From Methylococcaceae bacterium (GTDB lineage: Bacteria; Pseudomonadota; Gammaproteobacteria; Methylococcales; Methylomonadaceae): 6,389 nucleotides of DNA. Below the pieces are notes generated by a model. That model ran no database searches and was not told the origin of the DNA. It saw only the letters and a program-made list of their open reading frames with translations. Where the stretch lies: NCBI GenBank assembly GCA_013138855.1, contig WTBX01000250.1, forward strand, positions 1-6,389, read 5' to 3'. Positions 1 to 5,121 of the stretch are shown here, one piece after another. The number at the start of each line of letters is the position of its first letter. Position 1 is the first letter of the stretch. A program made the translations under genes and the position numbers.

Positions 1-76
1 ATAACTTGATCTTTAACACAACGCTCGGATGAATTTCCACCTGAAAAGAGGGAGCTGGGGAAAACCAAGTTACTCC

Positions 77-160
77 GACCCCTTTGGTTCACTCTGACCC
101 CTTTGGTTCCTCTGACCCCTTTGGTTCCTCTGACCCCTTTGGTTCTGACCCCTTTGGTTC
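77..160. repeat. Five-copy tandem repeat, 14-bp core, period about 18 bp
   Basis: The core GACCCCTTTGGTTC occurs without mismatch at 77-90, 96-109, 114-127, 132-145 and 147-160. The linkers are CACT, CTCT, CTCT and T plus neighbouring bases, giving steps of 19, 18, 18 and 15. Read on the minus strand, the last four copies stay in one frame and spell repeated Glu-Pro-Lys-Gly-Ser-Glu, but the frame has no ribosome binding site and ends at a TGA before the fifth copy. I treat it as a non-coding array. Minus-strand copies begin GGGGTCAGA, a motif I associate with repeats scattered through environmental gammaproteobacteria; that association is from memory and unchecked. Confidence 0.9.
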
Positions 161-222
161 GCAAAATCTTTCACGAGGTAGCACCCACTCCACATATTAG
201 GGTTTATGTGTAAGAAGGTGAG

Positions 223-387
223 TTATACTCGATGTTCAAGTTTTTTGTAACTGGTTGATTTTAATCAAAGTTTTATTTTTAATAATAAAAACCTACTTCT
301 TTATAAATCAATCACTTGCGAAGTTTATTACTAAAACATTTGGTTTTTCAGGTCAGGCATAATCAAAAACTTGAACATCGAGTTATA
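223..387. mobile_element. MITE-like element: 18-bp perfect terminal inverted repeats with TTATA target duplication
   Basis: CTCGATGTTCAAGTTTTT at 228-245 is the exact reverse complement of 365-382. The pair encloses 119 very AT-rich bases with no open frame. The five bases just outside each end are the same in direct orientation: TTATA at 223-227 and at 383-387. A short non-coding body, perfect inverted ends and a duplicated AT-rich target are the hallmarks of a non-autonomous transposable element, here 155 bp long. A small internal hairpin, TTGATT/AATCAA, lies near 252-265. The right end is about 20 bp past the GTPase stop codon, so the arms could also fold in that transcript as a long 3' hairpin. 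I cannot name the parent transposase family. Confidence 0.65.
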
Positions 388-403
388 GTAAATCAGGATG
401 ATT

Positions 404-973
404 TCAGTAAAAGTCTTTAAGCTGATGGGAGTCCAAACAATTAACGACTTCTTCTAATACGTTAATTACTTGCTCTCGCTGACGAGTATCCATTTTCATT
501 ACAGGATAATCTAAATTTTTTTTAGCTAAGAATTGTTGATAGTTATTTAATGAGGGCAATGCTAATAAATCAGTATGGGTTATTGCTATTACTACGGGGT
601 TATTTTTTAAAAAATTTTCATTTAATTTTAAGTAATAATTTAAGTCTGTTAATGGGTTCGGTGTTGAATTATCAATCAAAATCACTAAAGCTAACCCTCC
701 TTTAGTTAATACCTCACTCATAAAATCAAATCGCCGCTGTCCAGGTGTGCCATAAAGATGTAATTTTTCGGTAGAATTTAAGCTAATTTGTCCATAATCC
801 ATAGCAACTGTTGTCGTTTTTTTATCTTTAGAATTATTTCCTTCCGTATATTTAGTATCCGTAGAAACTACGGGTATCTCACTGAGCTGTCTAATAGCTT
901 CTGTTTTTCCAGCACCGACACTACCCGTAAAAATAATTTTAATCTGTTTCTGTTTTATCAGTAAACTTGGCAT
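404..973 (-). CDS. MglA/COG2229-type small GTPase
   Basis: A 189-residue single-domain Ras-like GTPase, the usual length for bacterial MglA/CvnD-like switches, presumably cytoplasmic. The P-loop is G17-SVGA-G22-K23-T24. Switch I threonines lie at 53-55. The G3 element reads Y74-G-T-P-G-Q79, so the usual DxxG aspartate is Gly75 while the catalytic-type Gln79 is kept, as is common in the COG2229 group. The G4 element is T132-H-T-D135 in place of NKxD, and D162-T163 sits near G5. These GTPases work with Roadblock/LC7 proteins, and one is encoded upstream at 2970-4205. ATG is supported by AGGAGAG (984-990) 10 nt upstream. A sigma-70-like promoter at 1025-1053 suggests independent expression. Family assignment is firm; the cellular output is unknown. 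Confidence 0.9.
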   Translation of the reverse strand: MPSLLIKQKQIKIIFTGSVGAGKTEAIRQLSEIPVVSTDTKYTEGNNSKDKKTTTVAMDYGQISLNSTEKLHLYGTPGQRRFDFMSEVLTKGGLALVILIDNSTPNPLTDLNYYLKLNENFLKNNPVVIAITHTDLLALPSLNNYQQFLAKKNLDYPVMKMDTRQREQVINVLEEVVNCLDSHQLKDFY

Positions 974-983
974 GCTAACTGTA

Positions 984-990
984 CTCTCCT
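984..990 (-). promoter_or_regulatory. Ribosome binding site of the small GTPase gene
   Basis: AGGAGAG on the minus strand, 10 nt before the ATG at 973. It fixes the start codon of the GTPase gene. Confidence 0.7.
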
Positions 991-1024
991 ATCTAACGGT
1001 ATTTGTTCTATAACCTAATAATTA

Positions 1025-1053
1025 AATATCAAATACTACTGAATTCAAGTCAA
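1025..1053 (-). promoter_or_regulatory. Probable sigma-70 promoter of the small GTPase gene
   Basis: On the minus strand TTGACT (1053-1048, five of six consensus bases) is followed after exactly 17 bases by GATATT (1030-1025, four of six). This predicts a transcript start near 1018 and a leader of about 45 nt before the GTPase ATG. The surroundings are AT-rich, so chance matches are possible. The good -35 box, ideal spacing and sensible leader length make it the best promoter candidate in the window. Confidence 0.5.
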
Positions 1054-1102
1054 TAGTTTATTATTTACTCTAGTAATAAAAGTAACCTGTATCAAATCTT
1101 CC

Positions 1103-1129
1103 ATAAGGACTTATAATTACCTTCCTTAT
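1103..1129. repeat. Small inverted repeat between the phosphatase and GTPase genes
   Basis: ATAAGGA at 1103-1109 and its complement TCCTTAT at 1123-1129 are separated by 13 nt. It lies between the small ORF and the GTPase promoter. It lacks a T-tract typical of a terminator and is AT-rich, so it could be a weak terminator, an operator or chance. Confidence 0.3.
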
Positions 1130-1159
1130 AAATAGTTAACTTTGAACAGAATTACAACT

Positions 1160-1225
1160 CTAGTTGGGTATGAGGCCGTATGGACAAACAGTGAAGATAA
1201 CAACCGCAAGCGCAATTAACGTCAT
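1160..1225 (-). CDS. Possible 21-residue hydrophobic small protein
   Basis: A 22-codon frame (ATG at 1225, TAG at 1160) starts 21 nt after the phosphatase stop codon. Its peptide has a run of about 13 hydrophobic residues (TLIALAVVIFTVC, residues 2-14) followed by a short Pro/Tyr/Gly/Asn tail, like a minimal membrane segment. GAGGTGA (1241-1235), a seven-base match to the 16S anti-Shine-Dalgarno sequence, lies 9 nt before the ATG and is the strongest such site in the window. The local base composition is also less AT-rich than the spacer that follows. Alternatives are the remnant of a longer membrane gene, or chance. I recognise no homologue. Confidence 0.35.
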   Translation of the reverse strand: MTLIALAVVIFTVCPYGLIPN

Positions 1226-1234
1226 GACCCCGAA

Positions 1235-1241
1235 TCACCTC
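1235..1241 (-). promoter_or_regulatory. Strong Shine-Dalgarno site just after the phosphatase gene
   Basis: GAGGTGA on the minus strand begins 5 bases after the PP2C stop codon and sits 9 nt before the ATG of the small ORF. Ribosomes finishing the phosphatase would be placed directly over it, which fits translational coupling. Confidence 0.4.
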
Positions 1242-1246
1242 AAAGT

Positions 1247-1960
1247 TTATTGCTGCACTAATAATGCTGTAATATTATCAACACCTTCTAGCACTAATAC
1301 TGATGCAATTAATTTTTTAGCCTTGGATTTTAAGCTGGTGGGTTCGGCTAAAATGGCAGTGATTTTATCATTGGTTAATTCGTTTGATAAGCCATCACTA
1401 CACAACAATAACACCCCATCATTTAACAAGCCGCTGACCACATCAACACGAATAGCATTGTGCCCTCCTAGTGCTTGGCTCACTAAGTTACGTTGTGGAT
1501 GAATTCTTGCTTGCCCTTCGCTAATTTCACCTTTATCAATTAATTCTTGCACGAGTGAATGATCACGAGACAATTGCGTTAATTGCTGCTCACTAAATAA
1601 ATAAGCGCGACTGTCACCTACCCATGCCACTTCAAATTCATTATCAATCACTTGCACAGCGACAACCGTTGTTGCCATGCCTATTTTACCGTTCTCAGTC
1701 ATTGCAAACTGACAAATTTTTTCATGTCCTTGCTGGATCGCATCAATCAGACTAATGCCCTCTTTAATCGCTATTGCTATATGTTCTACTGCCAGTTGAC
1801 TCGCAATTTCACCGCCGTCATGTCCTCCCATACCATCCGCCACAATCCATAAACCCATTTCAGGACAGGCTTTAAAAGCATCTTCATTTAAAGATTTATA
1901 ATTCCCTTTATCTGAAAGTCCTATGCTATTTAAAAATGCTGTTGATAATTTATTACCCAC
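1247..1960 (-). CDS. PP2C-family Ser/Thr protein phosphatase
   Basis: A 237-residue single-domain metal-dependent protein phosphatase (PPM/PP2C, like PrpC and Stp), predicted cytoplasmic, removing phosphate from Ser/Thr. All family blocks are present in order: N25-E-D27, A41-D-G-M-G-G-H47 with metal ligand D42, G94-M-A-T-T98, V114-G-D-S-R118, S131-R-D-H-S135, Q162-A-L-G-G166, C187-S-D-G-L191 with D189, and V227-D-N-I230 with D228. It is therefore complete and expected to be active. The start is GTG at 1960: the first conserved block begins near residue 16, and AAAGG lies 7 nt upstream, overlapping the stop codon of the kinase-like gene. Only 9 nt separate the two genes, so they share a transcript. 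The partner gene makes a reversible phosphorylation pair plausible; the substrate is unknown. Confidence 0.95.
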   Translation of the reverse strand: MGNKLSTAFLNSIGLSDKGNYKSLNEDAFKACPEMGLWIVADGMGGHDGGEIASQLAVEHIAIAIKEGISLIDAIQQGHEKICQFAMTENGKIGMATTVVAVQVIDNEFEVAWVGDSRAYLFSEQQLTQLSRDHSLVQELIDKGEISEGQARIHPQRNLVSQALGGHNAIRVDVVSGLLNDGVLLLCSDGLSNELTNDKITAILAEPTSLKSKAKKLIASVLVLEGVDNITALLVQQ

Positions 1961-1967
1961 ATTGATA

Positions 1968-1972
1968 CCTTT
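1968..1972 (-). promoter_or_regulatory. Ribosome binding site deciding the GTG start of the phosphatase
   Basis: AAAGG on the minus strand lies 7 nt before the GTG at 1960 and overlaps the TAA of the upstream kinase-like gene. It supports GTG over later ATG codons, which would cut into the conserved N-terminal PP2C block. Confidence 0.6.
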
Positions 1973-2834
1973 AAGTATAAAGTTCTTGACAAGTATCTTC
2001 TTGTAATATTTTTATCATGGTTCTTAATGGTGGAACAGGGTGACGGTGACATACTAAATTTCGACAAAATTTAGAATCCATATTTAACAATAACTGCTGC
2101 ACTTTCGGTTGTTGGAGTTTATTTAATACCCATGAAAGCGCATAAACTTGACCTTGACGACGAATTTCACTGTTTTCGGTAATGGTAAAGCGTGAATCAA
2201 AGACTAGTTTTCCTCGATAAAAGACCAAACCAAAATCGATATTGGCTAAATGCTGTCCATTCCAACGAATATTGCTAGTTTTACGGTCAGTTAAATATAG
2301 CCATGTGGTAAAAATTTCCCACGCGCCAAAAGCAAATAAATAACTGGGTGTGTCGCGTAGAACATAAACTTGTTCGGGGGTGAGTGGATCAAAAACTTTT
2401 TCAGTAATTACAATCTTGGAGCTACATAAATAACGAATGGGAGTATCAGTTAATAAATTATTAAACTCTAAACCTAATCCTTCCTTTATCGCACCTTCCC
2501 AAGCCTGTTTAATATAAAAAATCTTGAGTTTTCCTTCAATCTCAAAAATGATTTCCGCACAATGCTCTGATACCTTCCGTTTCTTTTTAAAGTTTATTAA
2601 GGCTATATCGCTATCAAAAAGTTTAGCGGCATAAGTGCACAGGGTTTTTTCTGATGCCAATATCAGTTGATAATCTTCTGTTTCAAAAGTGTGTAAATAA
2701 TCTGTTATTACAAATCCATTAGAATGCAGGTGTTTACGTTTTTCTTGTTCAACATACAATGATTGTAATAAAGCCAAACTATCATGAACAGATTCCGCTA
2801 AATCAATAACGTCATCGCGTGTTTCTCTATACAT
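1971..2834 (-). CDS. Atypical kinase-like protein (PI3K/HipA/APH-type catalytic signature)
   Basis: A 287-residue soluble protein. The first half is charged and helix-rich and matches nothing I recognise. The second half carries a kinase-like signature: I108-K109-Q as a possible ATP-binding strand lysine, a glutamate-containing segment near E123, then T182-D-R-K-T-S-N188 and, 12 residues on, I199-D-F-G202. D-R-x-x-x-N followed by I-D-F-G is the catalytic/activation-loop pattern of PI3/4-kinase-like, HipA-like and aminoglycoside-phosphotransferase-like enzymes, whereas Hanks kinases have HRD...DFG. A kinase fold is inferred, not shown, and the substrate could be protein, lipid or small molecule. 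It shares a transcript with the PP2C gene, which favours protein phosphorylation. No Shine-Dalgarno site precedes the ATG at 2834 or the in-frame TTG at 2843 (290 residues); I prefer ATG. Confidence 0.65.
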   Translation of the reverse strand: MYRETRDDVIDLAESVHDSLALLQSLYVEQEKRKHLHSNGFVITDYLHTFETEDYQLILASEKTLCTYAAKLFDSDIALINFKKKRKVSEHCAEIIFEIEGKLKIFYIKQAWEGAIKEGLGLEFNNLLTDTPIRYLCSSKIVITEKVFDPLTPEQVYVLRDTPSYLFAFGAWEIFTTWLYLTDRKTSNIRWNGQHLANIDFGLVFYRGKLVFDSRFTITENSEIRRQGQVYALSWVLNKLQQPKVQQLLLNMDSKFCRNLVCHRHPVPPLRTMIKILQEDTCQELYT

Positions 2835-2906
2835 AAAAAACAAAAAATGGGAACAAATACAAGGAACTAACTCTTCATAAAAAGCACTGAACAGTTACTA
2901 GTAAAA

Positions 2907-2926
2907 TAAGCGTTAATGAACGCTTA
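2907..2926. repeat. Second hairpin between the response regulator and kinase-like genes
   Basis: TAAGCGTT (2907-2914) and AACGCTTA (2919-2926) form an 8-bp stem with a 4-nt loop. In transcription order it follows the T-tract of the terminator. It is trailed only by TATTTTAC-like sequence, so alone it would be a weak terminator. It could back up termination, protect RNA ends or act as an operator for the next gene. Confidence 0.5.
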
Positions 2927-2959
2927 AAAAAAGAGAACCTGCCCATGATAATGGGCAGG
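2926..2959 (-). terminator. Rho-independent terminator of the receiver/Roadblock gene
   Basis: CCTGCCCAT (2938-2946) pairs perfectly with ATGGGCAGG (2951-2959) around a 4-nt loop. On the minus strand the 9-bp GC-rich stem is followed by TTCTCTTTTTTT (to 2926). It begins 10 nt after the stop codon at 2970. It should largely separate this transcript from the kinase-phosphatase pair. Confidence 0.85.
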
Positions 2960-2969
2960 CTTAAACAAT

Positions 2970-4205
2970 TTATGCTAAATGACTACCGCTTGTTTCGCCA
3001 ACTTTAGCTAACATTAATTTAGCCATACCTACGTTGGCATTTGCCTCTAATAAAACCGCTGCAACTGATTGATCTTCTACAGCCCAGACCGCACCAAATA
3101 CACCTTTTTCAGAATTGACTTGAATAAAATTACATTTACCCAAACCCGCCCCGTGAACTGCTTTAACCGCACTGTTAATCATCGCAACAGCATTAGCACC
3201 AATTAATGATACATTATATTTTGAATTATTATGCTGAGCTAAAACTTCACCTGACATATCAAAAACTGCCGAAGCTAAATAACCGTCAACATCTTGTAGT
3301 GGTTTTAAACTATCTTCTAACAAGGCCATATTATTTTTTCCTATCGTTTTAGTTGTAGTAATTTTAATTTCTTCAGTATTATATACTTCAGAAATATCCA
3401 TTTGAAGTGAGTCATTATCCTCGCCTTTTTTAATAGGATTGTCAACTGGTTTCATTTGTTTTACTTTATCTTTTAGAAGCTTAATAGCATGTAATCTCTC
3501 ATTTACAGTAGAATCAACTTTTGTTTCTGTTGCAGAGTGTGTATTCTTTAAACGGATTTTATCTTTAAAATCAGTACCTTTAGTAATAAGTGTTGTTAAA
3601 GGAGTGCTTATTTTTCTACGAAATGCTTTCTGCGGCAATTCTCTAAAGGTTATTTCCGAACATTTTTTATCTAGCATATCCAAGACAGTTTGTTCACCTT
3701 GAGATTGGGCAGAAAAACTATCAAACAAGATGCCCTGATAAAAATAAATTAACCCTTTGCTATCATGGCTGCCTACTTCTAATAAACAAGTTTTTTTCTC
3801 CGCTGCAATTAATTGAAAGAAATCACGGACTATCATTTTTCCCGCCATTTTTAATTGAACATCAGCCTCTGTTAATAAGCCTAAATCACTCAGAGATCTA
3901 GGCTTATTAACACAATGAATCGTTGGTAAAGCTCCAAGTTTTGATTTTGCTAAATCTGATAGTGTTACAACCTGTGTTTGAGGATGTTGTTTTGCTAGAT
4001 ACACTAACAAATTAAAACTATCAAACTCAGATACCTTTAAATCACTAATCAATAAAGTGATTGTATGCTCTTTGAGTACATCAAGTGCCGCTAAACTACT
4101 CTCAACGAGAATAACATCTTCAGTATTCGAGACATGATTGTGCAAACGAATCTTAAATGTTGTTAATAAAATAGTATCATATAAAACAATTAATATTTTC
4201 TTCAT
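2970..4205 (-). CDS. Receiver-like + DUF4388 (PATAN) + Roadblock/LC7 three-domain regulator
   Basis: A 411-residue cytoplasmic regulator. Residues 1-118 resemble a response-regulator receiver: LLIS-D55 is the phospho-acceptor position, S83 the Thr/Ser switch and K101-P102 the conserved lysine-proline. The acidic pair expected at 8-9 is Leu-Tyr, so magnesium binding and phosphorylation are doubtful. Residues about 120-208 match DUF4388/PATAN (pattern ...F..L......CLLEV......GLIYFYQGILFDS...). Residues 209-290 form a charged linker. Residues about 292-405 are a Roadblock/LC7 domain, the fold of MglB-like regulators and scaffolds of small GTPases; the GTPase at 404-973 is the natural partner. 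No DNA-binding domain is present, so output is probably protein-protein. ATG at 4205 has no clear Shine-Dalgarno site, and I see no convincing promoter upstream. Confidence 0.85.
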   Translation of the reverse strand: MKKILIVLYDTILLTTFKIRLHNHVSNTEDVILVESSLAALDVLKEHTITLLISDLKVSEFDSFNLLVYLAKQHPQTQVVTLSDLAKSKLGALPTIHCVNKPRSLSDLGLLTEADVQLKMAGKMIVRDFFQLIAAEKKTCLLEVGSHDSKGLIYFYQGILFDSFSAQSQGEQTVLDMLDKKCSEITFRELPQKAFRRKISTPLTTLITKGTDFKDKIRLKNTHSATETKVDSTVNERLHAIKLLKDKVKQMKPVDNPIKKGEDNDSLQMDISEVYNTEEIKITTTKTIGKNNMALLEDSLKPLQDVDGYLASAVFDMSGEVLAQHNNSKYNVSLIGANAVAMINSAVKAVHGAGLGKCNFIQVNSEKGVFGAVWAVEDQSVAAVLLEANANVGMAKLMLAKVGETSGSHLA

Positions 4206-4723
4206 ATTGACATTAAGTGGGTCTATCCATAAAAAAGTTGATATATCTCAATACCTTCGCCAAATTTTTATAAAAGAAAGGGGATAATGGCTAGGAATTA
4301 CTATATGTGCTTCTAAACAGAAATGGAAGGAATTAATAGGGAGATTACTTATAGGGATAGATGCAGAACTTGGAACATAAACCCCTTTAAGGTTATATCA
4401 TGCTGAATTAGTTGATAATTATCCTGCAAGAAAATAAATAATATATTTCTAATCTGAAAGTGATTGTTACCCAAATAAAATCCACCGTTTGTAATACATA
4501 GATTATTTTGCGGGTTAAGTAACATAGAATTACCATTTTTTGGACACCTTTCATATTCCACTAAAAGTAGCGAACAGCTCGAGGAGAAAATAAAGCGTAA
4601 GACGTAATAATGCCTTCAAGTTTTTCCTTTTTATAAAATAAGGGGGAGTATGCGAACAAAGACTACCAACTTAAGACGGGATAATTTAAATAGTTCGAGC
4701 TGTACGATTAGATTTTTAAATCA
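4206..4723. other. Leader/intergenic stretch upstream of the receiver/Roadblock gene, no gene recognised
   Basis: An AT-rich stretch with no protein I can support. A 70-codon minus-strand frame (4561-4349) starts with GTG, lacks a ribosome binding site and resembles no family. Two short complementary pieces, ACAGCTCGA (4574-4582) and TCGAGCTGT (4695-4703), form a widely spaced inverted pair of uncertain meaning. The promoter of the downstream gene should lie here, but I found no well-spaced -35/-10 pair. Confidence 0.5.
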
Positions 4724-4732
4724 AGCCAAGTA

Positions 4733-4776
4733 GGGTGGGCTAGCTTTTTTTGCGTAGCAAAAAAACGTAGCCCGCC
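4733..4776. repeat. GTAGGGTGGGC-type hairpin with T7/A7 stem
   Basis: The left arm GGTGGGCTA (4734-4742) pairs with TAGCCCGCC (4768-4776), with one G-U wobble. The stem continues through TTTTTTT and AAAAAAA around a GCGTAGC loop, interrupted by a two-base mismatch (GC against CG). Hairpins built on GTAGGGTGGGC are dispersed repeats in several environmental bacterial genomes, stated from memory. In either direction the T-run lies inside the stem, so it does not look like a standard terminator. Confidence 0.75.
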
Positions 4777-4799
4777 TAATGAAATATCATTTTTTACTA

Positions 4800-4906
4800 G
4801 TTCCCACGCGCTGCGTGGGAATTCAGTGCGGACGCGCCAGCGTCCTGTTAATTTGTTCGGGACGCTGGCGCGTCCTTCACTCGGTTACCACGCAGCGCGT
4901 GGGAAC
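4800..4906. repeat. BIME-like nested palindrome A (TTCCCACGC / GGACGCGCC arms)
   Basis: Two perfect nested stems share one axis: an outer 19-bp stem (4800-4818 with 4888-4906) and an inner 16-bp stem (4830-4845 with 4860-4875) around a 14-nt loop. They are separated by an internal bubble of 11 and 12 nt. The left outer arm is itself a hairpin, TTCCCACGC-GCT-GCGTGGGAA (4801-4821). Two REP-like singlets in inverted orientation with structured DNA between them is the layout of a bacterial interspersed mosaic element. Confidence 0.9.
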
Positions 4907-4950
4907 CAGACATGATGTTTTCTCCGATGCTTTGAATTGTTGCACCGCAT

Positions 4951-4967
4951 GGTGTGCAATGCACACC
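4951..4967. repeat. Perfect 17-bp palindrome GGTGTGCA-A-TGCACACC
   Basis: Eight-base arms flank a single A. It is preceded by TGCACCGCAT, whose GCACC can pair with the left arm instead, so two hairpins compete. It abuts the right 14-bp inverted repeat of the 254-bp block and looks like part of a dispersed repeat rather than an operator. Confidence 0.75.
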
Positions 4968-5010
4968 CTACTTGGCTGTTTCGTTATTTATCAGTTCATT
5001 AAGTGTTTAG

Positions 5011-5115
5011 CTCGTTCCCACGCTTCGCGTGGGAATTCATACCAAGCTTTGAATATAACCTCAACCGTTAATTTTCCAAGTCTGTATGCGTTCCAACGCG
5101 GAGCGTTGGAACGAG
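5011..5115. repeat. BIME-like palindrome pair B (CTCGTTCC...GGAACGAG)
   Basis: Two REP-like hairpins face each other. The left one is TTCCCACGC-TTC-GCGTGGGAA (5015-5035). The right one is an 11-bp stem, CGTTCCAACGC (5089-5099) with GCGTTGGAACG (5103-5113) and loop GGA. Read on the minus strand, the right copy parallels the left: CTCGTTCCaACGCTcCGCGTtGGAA against CTCGTTCCcACGCTtCGCGTgGGAA, and both are followed by a CATAC-like tail. The left copy also shares GCGTGGGAATTCA with element A (4813-4825 and 5027-5039). The right hairpin starts 8 nt after the permease stop codon and could protect the 3' end of that mRNA; it lacks a T-tract. Confidence 0.85.
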
Positions 5116-5121
5116 AGGAAT

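Larger units (their letters stand above)
1..403. other. Gene-free region downstream of the GTPase gene
   Basis: No reading frame here looks like a gene. It holds the tandem array at 77-160 and the MITE-like element at 223-387. Bases 1-60 are open in more than one minus-strand frame, but too little is visible to call a gene fragment. Transcription of the GTPase gene enters this region from the right. Confidence 0.6.
4724..4977. repeat. 254-bp block bounded by 14-bp perfect inverted repeats
   Basis: AGCCAAGTAGGGTG at 4724-4737 is the exact reverse complement of 4964-4977, and similarity continues one or two bases beyond. The block encloses the GTAGGGTGGGC hairpin, a BIME-like palindrome pair and the GGTGTGCA palindrome. 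The ends belong to a dispersed 'GTAGGGTG' repeat type, so the block may be two separate repeat copies in opposite orientation or one composite non-coding element. Confidence 0.65.

Noticed and set aside
77..160. CRISPR array
   Set aside because: Cores are only 14 bp and the linkers are 1-5 bp with nearly constant sequence, so there are no spacers; no cas gene is present.
77..210. Minus-strand gene encoding EPKGSE repeats
   Set aside because: The frame is about 34 codons, opens with GTG lacking a ribosome binding site, and stops within the array; coding would not explain the conserved nucleotide core.
1164..1502. 112-codon plus-strand open frame
   Set aside because: It is mostly antisense to the well-supported PP2C gene, has no ribosome binding site and matches no family.
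1652..1852. 66-codon plus-strand open frame
   Set aside because: It lies wholly antisense inside the PP2C gene, with composition like a shadow frame.
3439..3702. 87-codon plus-strand open frame
   Set aside because: It is antisense to the linker and PATAN part of the receiver/Roadblock gene; no family features.
4349..4561. 70-codon minus-strand open frame upstream of the receiver/Roadblock gene
   Set aside because: It starts with GTG without a ribosome binding site and has no recognisable motif; a second overlapping frame is equally open, as expected in AT-rich spacer.
4733..4776. Rho-independent terminator
   Set aside because: The T-run lies inside the stem rather than after it in either direction, and no gene ends next to it.
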